Under the pieces are notes generated by a model. The model searched no databases and was not told where the DNA came from. It saw nothing but the letters and a program-made list of their open reading frames with translations. From NCBI GenBank assembly GCA_041625575.1, contig JBFJTG010000101.1:1-11663 (forward strand): a DNA stretch of 11,663 nt. Reading direction: 5' to 3'. The position numbers and the translations under genes were made by a program. The DNA comes from Litorivivens sp041625575. GTDB lineage: Bacteria > Pseudomonadota > Gammaproteobacteria > Pseudomonadales > Spongiibacteraceae. Below, piece by piece: positions 1 through 6,329 of this stretch (positions are counted from its first letter, which is position 1; every line of letters begins with the position of its first letter).

Positions 1-96
1 CCCTGGAAAGCGCCAGCAGAGCTTATGCTGGGAAGCACACCCTTAAGCCCATTGCGCGGCGGAGAACATATCCAGTGGTCGGTAATACATGATTGA
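1..96 (+). CDS. pyrC: Dihydroorotase, C-terminal end (partial)
   Basis: Frame 1 is open from the window edge to a TGA at 94-96 and encodes 31 residues. The tail reads SPLRGGEHIQWSVIHD. It resembles the end of E. coli-type PyrC as I remember it (a VPF-L-AGE-V-WSV pattern). Dihydroorotase is the cytosolic zinc enzyme that cyclises carbamoyl-aspartate to dihydroorotate in pyrimidine synthesis; the catalytic part lies outside the window. The stop overlaps the rnt start by 8 nt, so the two genes are probably co-transcribed and translationally coupled. The pyrC-rnt order is also what I recall from Pseudomonas. The call rests on a short tail plus synteny, so it is good but not certain. Confidence 0.78.
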   Translation, partial: PWKAPAELMLGSTPLSPLRGGEHIQWSVIHD

Positions 97-745
97 TGAT
101 CAGGATGATAAGCCCTACCCCATCGCCACGCGCTTTCGCGGCTTTCTGCCCGTCGTCATCGATGTTGAAACCGGCGGCTTTCAATCCAAGACAGACGCCA
201 TATTGGAAATTGCCGCGAGCTTTGTCGACTTCAACGATGAAGGCGAACTAACTCTCACCGACACCCTTGATTATTTGGTGGAGCCTTTTCCCGGCGCCAA
301 TCTGGAACAGTCCGCACTGGAATTCACCGGCATTGACCCGGACCACCCCGATCGCGACGCCAAAAAAGAAGTGGTCGTATTTGGCGAGCTGCTCAAGGCC
401 GTCAGGCAAAGAGTCAAAGCAGCTGACTGTAATCGCGCCATTCTTGTTGGTCACAACGCGCATTTTGATCTGGGCTTTGTCATGGCAGGCGCCGAGCGCA
501 GCAGTATCCGCCGCAATCCATTCCACCACTTTTCCGTTATTGATACTGCCAGTCTTTCCGGTCTGGCCTATGGCCAGACCGTACTCGCCAAAGCTTGCGA
601 AGCCGCCGGTCTGAACTTTAATAATCGGGAAGCCCACAGCGCCGCCTACGATACGCAAATGACGGCCCGATTGTTCTGCACCATTGTCAATCGCTGGCAA
701 GCATTAGGTGGTTGGCAATGGCCAAGCGAGCCCGAAGACAACTAG
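89..745 (+). CDS. rnt: Ribonuclease T
   Basis: A 218-residue DEDDh 3'-5' exoribonuclease, close to the usual RNase T length. In characterised bacteria the homodimer trims the 3' CCA end of tRNAs and matures 5S/23S rRNA and other small RNAs in the cytosol. All exonuclease motifs are visible: Exo I DVETGGF (Asp25, Glu27), Exo II GHNAHFDLGF (Asp127), and Exo III HSAAYD (His183, Asp188). These are the two-Mg catalytic acids plus the general-base histidine. The spacing matches the E. coli enzyme with a two-residue N-terminal offset. The ATG at 89 has no strong ribosome binding site and overlaps the pyrC stop, so re-initiation from pyrC is likely. It is followed by a short uncharacterised gene on the same strand. 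Confidence 0.95.
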   Translation: MIDDQDDKPYPIATRFRGFLPVVIDVETGGFQSKTDAILEIAASFVDFNDEGELTLTDTLDYLVEPFPGANLEQSALEFTGIDPDHPDRDAKKEVVVFGELLKAVRQRVKAADCNRAILVGHNAHFDLGFVMAGAERSSIRRNPFHHFSVIDTASLSGLAYGQTVLAKACEAAGLNFNNREAHSAAYDTQMTARLFCTIVNRWQALGGWQWPSEPEDN

Positions 746-881
746 TCCACAGATTCCATCAGCATTATTCACACAATCACTTTTCGTTCGTCAAAATTAC
801 CTGATTTTTCCGCTAACAGTCGCAGCTGAATCACCTATTCTAGGGGCTGAGATTTATTGCAAAACTATCAGGAGCCCGAAA

Positions 882-1172
882 GTGGTAACGGTCGATTTAT
901 TCAGACTATCCCGACACGATCACATGATGGGTCACGTTAGAATATTGCGTGAAAAAAGCAGCGGCCAATTCCACGCAATTATCTCCTACCGCGACGCCGA
1001 ATCCCCCTTTGAAGACGGCACCACCTCACACCGCTTGCGGGCAAACAGCCAAAAACAAGCGATCGAAGCTGCCCTGGAGTGGGCAGACGCCAAATTCGGG
1101 GGCGCTTGTTTGTTACTTCCCCTACGCCACAATTTCAGGCACGGAACAAGCGCACAAGCAGCCGCTTTTTAA
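882..1172 (+). CDS. Small uncharacterised protein downstream of rnt
   Basis: I chose a GTG start at 882 because AGGAG at 870-874 lies 7 nt upstream. This gives 96 residues. The same frame is open further upstream (to about 708), but that would overlap rnt and add a low-complexity leader with no ribosome site; internal Met codons at 924 and 927 are alternatives. I do not recognise the family. The protein appears soluble: there is no signal peptide or membrane helix, the N-terminus is basic and His/Met-rich (RHDHMMGHVR), and a central segment (AIEAALEWADAKFG) could form a helix. The C-terminus is rich in Ala, His and Arg. It lies between rnt and a strong terminator. Only the frame, the ribosome site and the position support a real gene. 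Confidence 0.6.
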   Translation: MVTVDLFRLSRHDHMMGHVRILREKSSGQFHAIISYRDAESPFEDGTTSHRLRANSQKQAIEAALEWADAKFGGACLLLPLRHNFRHGTSAQAAAF

Positions 1173-1207
1173 TAAGCTAAAAACAGGAACCAGCTTGTTC
1201 CACCCAT

Positions 1208-1235
1208 AAAAAAAGGCCGCATTGCGGCCTTTTTT
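1208..1235. terminator. Bidirectional rho-independent terminator
   Basis: The perfect stem GGCCGC (1215-1220) / GCGGCC (1224-1229) has a 3-nt loop. It is flanked by seven A on the left (1208-1214) and six T on the right (1230-1235), so a T-tract follows the hairpin on both strands. It lies between the plus-strand small gene ending at 1172 and the minus-strand peroxiredoxin ending at 1249, and can stop both transcripts. Confidence 0.93.
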
Positions 1236-1248
1236 ACTTACGCGACAA

Positions 1249-1851
1249 TTACAGCTTGTCGGCATTCTGTGACAAGTATGCAGCAACACCATCCGGAGAG
1301 GCGTTCATTCCCTTGTCACCCTTGTTCCAACCTGCAGGGCACACTTCGCCATGCTCTTCATGGAACTGCAGTGCTTCAACCAAGCGTACCAGCTCATCAA
1401 TGTTACGGCCCAGCGGCAGGTCGTTGACGAGTTGCGAGCGCACAACGCCTTTGTCGTCAATCAGGAAAGCTCCGCGAAAGGCAACACCGTCGGCCGTTTC
1501 AACATCATAGGCGCGGCAGATATCATGACGCACGTCGGCGGCCATCGTGTAGCCCACCTGGCCAATACCACCCTTATCGATGGGGGTATTGCGCCATGCG
1601 TTATGCGTGAATTGCGAGTCAATGGACACAGCAATCACTTCAACACCCAGTTCCTTGAACTTGGCGACCCGGTGATCCAGGGCAATCAGCTCCGAGGGGC
1701 AAACGAAGGTGAAGTCCAGCGGGTAGAAAAATATCAGTGCGTACTTGCCTTTGATAGTTTCGCTCAGCGTAAATTCGTCAACGATTTCTCCGTTACCAAG
1801 AACCGCTGCGCATGTAAAATCGGGAGCAGGTTTACCTACGAGTACACCCAT
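1249..1851 (-). CDS. Typical 2-Cys peroxiredoxin (AhpC/Prx1 type)
   Basis: A 200-residue cytosolic thiol peroxidase that reduces H2O2, organic hydroperoxides and peroxynitrite; its disulfide is recycled by thioredoxin or an AhpF-like partner. The peroxidatic centre is P44-x3-T48-x2-C51 (FVCPSE) with Arg126, and the resolving cysteine is C171 in GEVCPAGW. Length and spacing fit the Prx1/AhpC subfamily. The GGIG segment (94-97) resembles the GGLG motif of hyperoxidation-sensitive enzymes, but the C-terminus ends SQNADKL with no YF motif, so a robust bacterial type is more likely. GGAGG precedes the ATG by 10 nt. It diverges from bfd and bfr, and a candidate promoter with an OxyR-like site is upstream. 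A peroxidase gene also sits between rnt and bfd in Pseudomonas, as I recall. The specific reductant is not visible here. Confidence 0.95.
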   Translation of the reverse strand: MGVLVGKPAPDFTCAAVLGNGEIVDEFTLSETIKGKYALIFFYPLDFTFVCPSELIALDHRVAKFKELGVEVIAVSIDSQFTHNAWRNTPIDKGGIGQVGYTMAADVRHDICRAYDVETADGVAFRGAFLIDDKGVVRSQLVNDLPLGRNIDELVRLVEALQFHEEHGEVCPAGWNKGDKGMNASPDGVAAYLSQNADKL

Positions 1852-1927
1852 AATTATCTAACCTCCAACGTTCATTAAATTGAATAATGACTAGCGCCAG
1901 CGAGCTGCTGACGTAAAGCGTGCAGGC

Positions 1928-1955
1928 ATGATACACGCCCCCTACAATCAGTCAC
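1928..1955 (-). promoter_or_regulatory. Candidate sigma-70 promoter of the peroxiredoxin gene
   Basis: Read on the minus strand, GTGACT (1955-1950; 4 of 6 to TTGACA) is followed after 16 nt by TATCAT (1933-1928; 5 of 6 to TATAAT). The -10 box lies about 75 nt before the ATG. A weak -35 box suits an activator-dependent promoter, and the OxyR-like motif at 1978-1992 is 22 nt upstream of it. Confidence 0.5.
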
Positions 1956-1975
1956 AGGTGAATTTTGATCATTTT

Positions 1976-1994
1976 CGATAGATAAATACTATCG
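1976..1994. promoter_or_regulatory. OxyR-like inverted repeat upstream of the peroxiredoxin gene
   Basis: ATAG (1978-1981), seven bases, CTAT (1989-1992), inside the 6-bp inverted repeat CGATAG/CTATCG. This is the spacing of one half of the known OxyR recognition pattern (ATAG-N7-CTAT, twice). A second half is not convincing in either direction, although an ATAG at 2001-2004 is off by one base. A longer imperfect symmetry (TTTTGATC at 1963-1970, GATCAAAA at 1994-2001) surrounds it. The position upstream of a weak -35 box in front of a peroxidase fits OxyR, but another regulator could bind the palindrome. Confidence 0.45.
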
Positions 1995-2030
1995 ATCAAA
2001 ATAGCAGCGATCTTCCGCAAGGGCTTGCAA

Positions 2031-2060
2031 CTGACAATCATTCTCATTATCATTCATCAT
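2031..2060 (+). promoter_or_regulatory. Candidate bfd promoter
   Basis: CTGACA (2031-2036; 5 of 6 to the -35 consensus) and CATCAT (2055-2060; 4 of 6 to the -10) are 18 nt apart, and the Fur-like box fills the spacer. A bound repressor there would block polymerase. bfd itself has only a weak ribosome site before the ATG at 2091. Confidence 0.4.
2036..2054. promoter_or_regulatory. Fur box upstream of bfd
   Basis: On the minus strand the 19 bases read AATGATAATGAGAATGATT, a close match to the classic Fur box built from GATAAT-type hexamers and NAT-repeats. It lies 37-55 nt upstream of the bfd ATG and inside the proposed promoter spacer. In well-studied relatives bfd is derepressed under iron limitation, which agrees with direct Fur-Fe repression here. 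Confidence 0.8.
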
Positions 2061-2090
2061 AACTTAACAAGCCTTTTTCGGTGCTGAACG

Positions 2091-2291
2091 ATGTACGTCT
2101 GTATATGCAACGGTGTAACTGATCGCGACATCCACCGCTCGCTGGAAAGCGGCGATCGCAATTTCCGGCAGGTGAGCAAATCTCTCGGTGTGGCCAGCCA
2201 GTGCGGCAGCTGTGAAGAACTCGCACGCGAAATTATTGAAGAGTACAAACTTCAGGCCTCCCCCCAAACGCCCTTTTACGCCGCAGTGTAA
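2091..2291 (+). CDS. bfd: Bacterioferritin-associated ferredoxin
   Basis: A 66-residue Fer2_BFD protein. Four cysteines ligate a [2Fe-2S] cluster in the characteristic C4-x-C6 ... C38-x2-C41 arrangement (VCICNGVT and SQCGSC), which differs from plant-type ferredoxins. In Pseudomonas, Bfd docks on bacterioferritin and passes electrons to the core through its haem, releasing stored Fe(III) as Fe(II). Here it directly precedes bfr on the same strand with a 118-nt gap. The strong Fur box upstream indicates expression when iron is scarce. The start at 2091 gives the standard MYVCICNGVT N-terminus, so it is firm despite the poor Shine-Dalgarno sequence. Confidence 0.95.
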   Translation: MYVCICNGVTDRDIHRSLESGDRNFRQVSKSLGVASQCGSCEELAREIIEEYKLQASPQTPFYAAV

Positions 2292-2301
2292 ATACAAATA
2301 C

Positions 2302-2321
2302 AACGCATTCTCACAATCATT
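2302..2321. promoter_or_regulatory. Second Fur-like box between bfd and bfr
   Basis: The minus strand reads AATGATTGTGAGAATGCGTT. It matches the bfd Fur box at 15 of 19 positions, including the shared AATGAT and TGAGAATG blocks. It lies about 90 nt before the bfr ATG and upstream of the candidate -35 box at 2351. It may be a weak Fur site or a degenerate copy. Confidence 0.4.
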
Positions 2322-2350
2322 CAAAAACCCTTTCCAATCAATAGCTTACA

Positions 2351-2379
2351 TTGACTTTTCCGCCAAAATCAGGCACTAT
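2351..2379 (+). promoter_or_regulatory. Weak candidate bfr promoter
   Basis: TTGACT (2351-2356; 5 of 6 to the -35) is followed after 17 nt by CACTAT (2374-2379), which is a poor -10 box. The 118-nt gap after bfd suggests bfr can be transcribed on its own as well as by readthrough. Confidence 0.3.
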
Positions 2380-2409
2380 TGCCACTATACGTTACAGATA
2401 GAGGTAGCT

Positions 2410-2877
2410 ATGAAAGGCGACAAGAAAGTCATTTCTTTGCTCAACAAGGCACTTGGCAACGAACTTGTGGCCATCAACCAGTATTTTTTGCATTCACGCA
2501 TGTACAAGGACTGGGGCCTGAAGGAACTCGCCGAGCACGAGTACGAAGAATCCATCGATGAAATGAAGCACGCTGACAAGCTGATTGAGCGTATTTTGTT
2601 TCTCGAAGGCCTGCCCAACCTGCAAGACCTGGGCAAGTTATTGATCGGCGAAAATACCGAAGAAATGCTCAAGTGCGACCTTAAGCTCGAGATGAAAGCC
2701 ATTCCCGACCTCAAGGAAGGCATTACCTACTGCGAAGAAGTGGGCGACTACGTCAGCCGTGACCTTTTTAAGGACATTCTCGAATCCGAAGAAGAGCACG
2801 TTGACTGGCTGGAAACCCAGCTCGGACTGATCGAGAAAGTGGGCCTGCAGAATTACCTGCAATCTCAGATGAGCTAA
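2410..2877 (+). CDS. bfr: Bacterioferritin
   Basis: A 155-residue four-helix haem ferritin; 24 subunits form a cytosolic shell that oxidises Fe(II) and stores the mineral. Every ferroxidase ligand is at the textbook position: Glu18, Glu51, His54, Glu94, Glu127 and His130. Met52, the axial ligand of the inter-subunit haem b, is present, so this is a haem-binding, catalytically complete subunit. The N-terminus MKGDKKVI and the motif NELVAINQYFLH are family hallmarks. I place the start at 2410, after GAGGT at 2401-2405; the frame stays open to 2188 but that would overlap bfd out of frame. The partner bfd lies directly upstream. The gene is followed by a convergent minus-strand gene with no clear terminator between them. 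Confidence 0.96.
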   Translation: MKGDKKVISLLNKALGNELVAINQYFLHSRMYKDWGLKELAEHEYEESIDEMKHADKLIERILFLEGLPNLQDLGKLLIGENTEEMLKCDLKLEMKAIPDLKEGITYCEEVGDYVSRDLFKDILESEEEHVDWLETQLGLIEKVGLQNYLQSQMS

Positions 2878-2938
2878 GCTTTACCTTTACGGTGCGCGGG
2901 TCGGCAGCTTACGAGCAATCGATTCGCCACCCCTGTTA

Positions 2939-3313
2939 CTAGTCCCGCGCGAAATAGTAAATGCCTGTTGCCGCAATCAAACAAATCAGGGCAAGGATAT
3001 CAGCCACAAATACCTTGTGAATTGCGGCGTTGTAATCCCCTACCGACCATGCCAGCACCAAAAACGATACAACGCTCACAAAGCCGGCAGTAAAAGCCAG
3101 CGGCTGTAGCGCGGGCGTGAACGCTGCATAAAGAAAGAACAGGCCCAGCATTCCAAATAGCACGGCGCGATGCCGCATCAGGATAGCCAGATTTGTATCG
3201 CTGAAATCCAGACCGTACAAAGCCTGCAGGCGCTCAGCACCGAACACGCCGCTAAGTGGCAGCAGATGTATAAGCGCCACCACCAGCAACAAGCCTGAAA
3301 CAAGTTTCGGCAC
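2939..3313 (-). CDS. Small four-helix inner-membrane protein of unknown function
   Basis: 124 residues with about four hydrophobic segments (roughly 3-23, 50-66, 71-92 and 100-121). It begins with GTG; AGGGAG lies 6 nt upstream. The motif RHRAVLFG (47-54) between helices one and two looks conserved, and short loops such as GAERLQALYG follow the first helix. As I recall, relatives in Pseudomonas and neighbours sometimes carry the database name phosphopantetheine adenylyltransferase. Nothing here supports that: the protein is nearly all membrane helix and lacks the nucleotidyltransferase HxGH motif. It lies 77 nt after the SnoaL-like gene and could be co-transcribed with it. The membrane topology is clear; function is unknown. 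Confidence 0.8.
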   Translation of the reverse strand: MPKLVSGLLLVVALIHLLPLSGVFGAERLQALYGLDFSDTNLAILMRHRAVLFGMLGLFFLYAAFTPALQPLAFTAGFVSVVSFLVLAWSVGDYNAAIHKVFVADILALICLIAATGIYYFARD

Positions 3314-3349
3314 GATGAACTCCCTTAGCCTACAAAAGCCGCATCCCAG

Positions 3350-3375
3350 ACCGGCATAAGCCCAACTTTGCCGGT
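3350..3375. other. Hairpin between the SnoaL-like gene and the membrane protein gene
   Basis: A perfect 7-bp inverted repeat, ACCGGCA (3350-3356) and TGCCGGT (3369-3375), with a 12-nt loop. It has no T-tract in the direction of transcription, so it is not a standard terminator. It may modulate readthrough or RNA stability between the two minus-strand genes. Confidence 0.35.
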
Positions 3376-3390
3376 AAAGAGACCCGCCCT

Positions 3391-3918
3391 TTACATATTG
3401 CGCTGCAACTGCTCAATCAATTTGGTTTTCATGGGAATAACCCAATTCTCCTTCAAGGCAGGAGACAATAAACCGGCCTCTTCAAGCTCATCACACAAAA
3501 GCATCTGGTGAGCCAGATCAAACATATCGAACTGCGTGCAAATCTGGCAGTTATCATCCAAAGTCAAAAATGAAATACCGCGCGTTTCACGGTGGCTGCC
3601 GTCCTCGCGCAAACCGGGACCGCGATTCATCCAATGGGTGATGATCTCGTTACCCTCGCCCACATAGAAGTTCTTATAGGGAAAGGTCCAATCTTCCCAA
3701 CCGTGCTGCATGTCACGGCCATAGTGAGTCGCTTTTATCTGCTCGGTACCCCGTGCCTCCACCAACATAACGCCGGCATACTCACAGGTGTAGACACAGT
3801 CGGGGGCATAAATTTCGTCAACGAAAAAGGTCCATTCATTACGACGATCCGCCTCGGCGTGATAGCTAATGTATTTTTGAATAAAAGCTTTTTTCTGTTC
3901 GGTACTGAGCGCAGCCAT
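3391..3918 (-). CDS. SnoaL/NTF2-like protein
   Basis: 175 residues with the look of a SnoaL-like (NTF2 superfamily) cone-shaped alpha+beta domain. It has an N-terminal helical part (KAFIQKYISYHAEADRRNEW), then a strand with YAPDCVYTCEY, the segment RGTEQIKATHYGRD, and strands carrying ITHWMNRGPGLREDG and TRGISFLTL. Family members include polyketide cyclases, isomerases, dehydratases and many of unknown reaction, so no substrate can be named. There is no signal peptide, so it is probably cytosolic. AAGGAGG precedes the ATG by 6 nt, which makes the start firm. It lies 164 nt downstream of the PQQ alcohol dehydrogenase on the same strand. A second, shorter SnoaL-like gene is at 9504-9914. Confidence 0.75.
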   Translation of the reverse strand: MAALSTEQKKAFIQKYISYHAEADRRNEWTFFVDEIYAPDCVYTCEYAGVMLVEARGTEQIKATHYGRDMQHGWEDWTFPYKNFYVGEGNEIITHWMNRGPGLREDGSHRETRGISFLTLDDNCQICTQFDMFDLAHQMLLCDELEEAGLLSPALKENWVIPMKTKLIEQLQRNM

Positions 3919-4082
3919 CGATGGCCTCCTTCTTACTTAATCACACCAGTCTAAAGCTACACTCATCAACTAACCATCACCCCGCGGTCTGACCATTTGG
4001 TGCAAGGGAGAATATACTCGCTAGCCCGGAGCCGAATTCGCCACAAGCTAGCTGGATGAGTTGGTTATGCCGATCTTTGGAG

Positions 4083-6197
4083 CTAGTCTTTGACTATATC
4101 TTCATAGGGCTTATGCGCTTGGGATATCACATACTGTCTAAGCGCCTCGGCGTCGTCTTTGCTGAACTTACTCTTGAAAGATGGCATCCCCTGCCCTGCA
4201 AGCGCACCGCCTAATAGCACTGAATTCCACGCATCCGACGTTGCGAGTAGCGGCGTCCAGCGCAAATCGGGTAGCAAACCACTGGAAACGGCATTGTCTC
4301 CGTGACAAACAAGACAATTTCCGGCGTACAGGACCGAGCCGGTAGCAAGCGTCGTGCTGTCAGCGTTCAGGGCTGGCGGTGTCGGCGGCCTGGATAGATG
4401 CCGTTCGGCGATGGCTGGCAGCTCGGCCTTACCCCCAAGCTTGAATACCAATAAGCGACCTACACCGGGCGCGCTTTCCGCAGGAAAAATCCCGCCATAA
4501 ATCAGCGTAAATGCCCCCCCCCAACCTGATGCCACGGCAATATATTGCTCACCATCAAGCGAGTAGCTAATAGGAGCAGCGACAATACCCGTTTGGGCAA
4601 AATGATCCCAAAGGCGCTCACCTGTTTTTGCGTTATAAGCTACAAATTTAGCGTTTGCGTTACCTTGAAACACCAGTCCGCCAGCCGTCGACAACACGCC
4701 ACCATTCCAGGGGCTGTCATGATCAACCGACCAAGCCGCCTTTTGCTCAATGGGATCCCAGGCAAGCAATTGACCTTTCACCGCAGCGCGCACCGCCTTG
4801 AATTGTGCAATATCGGTAGGCAAGGGATTAAGACTGACGTCGGTCCCTACATTCCAGCCCACATCATTTTGTTTAAACGCCACTTCATCGCCAAAGACGA
4901 AGGGGGCTTCAAGCGCAGGAATATAGACGAGACCCGTCTGTTGACTGAAAGACATGGGGTGCCAATTGTGGCCACCCAGCGGCCCCGGCATCTGAAAATG
5001 AGGCTCGCCACTACTATAGCGCGCCTCGGGAATTTCTACTGGCCGGCCGGTGTTAGGATCGATATGAGTCGCCCAATTCACCGGCACATAATTGTTGCCT
5101 GAAATAAACTCGCCGTTCGTTCGGTCAATCACATAGAAAAAGCCGTTTTTCGGCGCCTGCATAATAACCTTGCGCTTTTTGCCCTTGATCTCAAGGTCGG
5201 CAAGAATCATGTGCTGGGTTGCGGTGTAATCCCAGGTTTCACCGGGTGTGGTTTGGTAATGCCACACGTATTCGCCGCTATCGGGCCGCAGGGCAACAAT
5301 GGAGGATAGGAAGAGGTTATCGCCGCCACCGGGGCTGCGAATACTTTGATTCCAGGGCGAGCCGTTCCCCACACCGATATACAGTAAATCCAGCTCCGGG
5401 TCGTAGGCCATGGAATCCCACACCGTGCCGCCGCCACCGTATTGCCACCACGAACCCTTCCAGGTGTCGGCAGCCATTTTCATCGCAGCAGATTCAAAGC
5501 CGTCGGCGGGGTTACCGGGCACGGTATGAAAGCGCCACAGCATCTTGCCGTTATTGACATCATAGGCCGACAGGTAACCGCGCACACCAAACTCGGCGCC
5601 GCCATTGCCAATCAATACCTTGCCTTTCACCACACGCGGCGCACCGGTTATCGTATAGGGTTTGGCTTGATCAACCGTGACCACGTCCCAAAGCTTGCGA
5701 CCTGTTGCTGCATCAAGTGCTATCAAGCGGCCGTCAATGGTGCCGGTAATGATCTTGCCATCCCACAAGGCAACACCGCGATTGACGGCGTCGCAACACA
5801 AATCAGCAGACTTGCTGCGATCAACCTGCGGGTCAAAGCGCCATAATTGCTCGCCGGTTTTCGCGTCCAGCGCATACACAATATTCCAGGTAGCCGTCAC
5901 ATAAATTCGGCCATCGGCGACGATAGGTGTGGCTTCAATGCCTCGACTCACGCCCAGGTCAAAACCCCAAGCCAGTCCGAGCTGATCAATATTGTCCGTA
6001 GTAATTTGCTTGAGGGGAGAGAAGCGTTGCTCCGAGTAGGTGCGGCCATGGCTCAGCCACACATCGCTGGCAGTCTCTGCCTTTAACAACCTTGTGGCGA
6101 AATCTTCTTTTTGGATCGCCGCTTCGCCTGCCTCTTTGCTGCAAGCAGAAAGCAAGGACGTCGCAATCAATACACTGGTGATCAAGGCCTTTTTCAT
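4083..6197 (-). CDS. Lipoprotein quinohaemoprotein (PQQ, cytochrome c) alcohol dehydrogenase
   Basis: 704 residues, the usual size for type II quinohaemoprotein alcohol dehydrogenases, which oxidise primary or secondary alcohols in the periplasm and pass electrons from PQQ to a fused cytochrome c. The order is a lipobox LLSAC (Cys19) signal, an eight-bladed propeller, then a C-terminal haem domain. PQQ-site features include the vicinal disulfide Cys134-Cys135, GGGGTVW (Trp260), Asn278 in GVGNGSPWN, and the catalytic base Asp323 in TWDYTATQ. The haem site is C628-LV-C631-H632 with Met671 (GQGMPSF) as likely sixth ligand. The lipobox predicts membrane anchoring, whereas the related enzymes I know are mostly soluble periplasmic. 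No strong ribosome site precedes the ATG, and no pqq synthesis gene is in the window. Substrate is not deducible. Confidence 0.93.
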   Translation of the reverse strand: MKKALITSVLIATSLLSACSKEAGEAAIQKEDFATRLLKAETASDVWLSHGRTYSEQRFSPLKQITTDNIDQLGLAWGFDLGVSRGIEATPIVADGRIYVTATWNIVYALDAKTGEQLWRFDPQVDRSKSADLCCDAVNRGVALWDGKIITGTIDGRLIALDAATGRKLWDVVTVDQAKPYTITGAPRVVKGKVLIGNGGAEFGVRGYLSAYDVNNGKMLWRFHTVPGNPADGFESAAMKMAADTWKGSWWQYGGGGTVWDSMAYDPELDLLYIGVGNGSPWNQSIRSPGGGDNLFLSSIVALRPDSGEYVWHYQTTPGETWDYTATQHMILADLEIKGKKRKVIMQAPKNGFFYVIDRTNGEFISGNNYVPVNWATHIDPNTGRPVEIPEARYSSGEPHFQMPGPLGGHNWHPMSFSQQTGLVYIPALEAPFVFGDEVAFKQNDVGWNVGTDVSLNPLPTDIAQFKAVRAAVKGQLLAWDPIEQKAAWSVDHDSPWNGGVLSTAGGLVFQGNANAKFVAYNAKTGERLWDHFAQTGIVAAPISYSLDGEQYIAVASGWGGAFTLIYGGIFPAESAPGVGRLLVFKLGGKAELPAIAERHLSRPPTPPALNADSTTLATGSVLYAGNCLVCHGDNAVSSGLLPDLRWTPLLATSDAWNSVLLGGALAGQGMPSFKSKFSKDDAEALRQYVISQAHKPYEDIVKD
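4514..4522. repeat. Nine-base C/G homopolymer inside the PQQ dehydrogenase gene
   Basis: Nine consecutive C on the plus strand, read as G9 in the coding strand across the codons for Trp-Gly-Gly in SGWGGAF (about residues 558-561). A one-base slip would shift the frame before the cytochrome domain. The encoded glycines are typical of the family, so the run may be codon choice rather than a contingency switch. Confidence 0.85.
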
Positions 6198-6213
6198 TAT
6201 TGTTGTCCACGCA

Positions 6214-6230
6214 GATCAATATTCGATCAA
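6214..6230. promoter_or_regulatory. Direct repeat upstream of the PQQ dehydrogenase gene
   Basis: GATCAA occurs at 6214-6219 and again at 6225-6230, an 11-bp period that puts both copies on one face of the helix. It lies 17-33 nt before the ATG of the alcohol dehydrogenase gene. It may be a regulator site, but a chance repeat is possible. Confidence 0.25.
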
Positions 6231-6266
6231 AGAGCATACTGATTCTCAGGATTAGAGTACAGACGC

Positions 6267-6297
6267 AAAAAACCCGCTGATGCTTGCGCACAGCGGG
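6267..6297 (-). terminator. Rho-independent terminator of the outer-membrane protein gene
   Basis: Read on the minus strand, CCCGCTG (6297-6291) pairs with CAGCGGG (6279-6273). The inner part can pair further (TGC/GCA) with one bulged base, and six T follow (6272-6267). It lies 33-63 nt after the stop of the barrel gene and upstream of the PQQ dehydrogenase, so it separates the two transcripts. Confidence 0.9.
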
Positions 6298-6329
6298 CTA
6301 CAATTGAAGACCCAAATGGTTACAAATGC

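Noticed and set aside
708..881. Upstream extension of the small gene that ends at 1172
   Set aside because: It would overlap rnt and lacks a ribosome site, while the GTG at 882 has AGGAG 7 nt upstream.
1351..1878. Long plus-strand frame antisense to the peroxiredoxin gene
   Set aside because: It is a shadow of a well-conserved enzyme gene, with no ribosome site or recognisable protein.
2188..2409. N-terminal extension of bacterioferritin
   Set aside because: It overlaps bfd in another frame, and the family-standard MKGDKKVI start with an upstream GAGGT is at 2410.
4020..4052. Two GCTAGC copies in the gap between the PQQ dehydrogenase and SnoaL-like genes
   Set aside because: Each is a self-palindrome, the loop between them is 21 nt, and no T-tract follows; not a terminator. 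I saw nothing else firm in this 164-nt gap.
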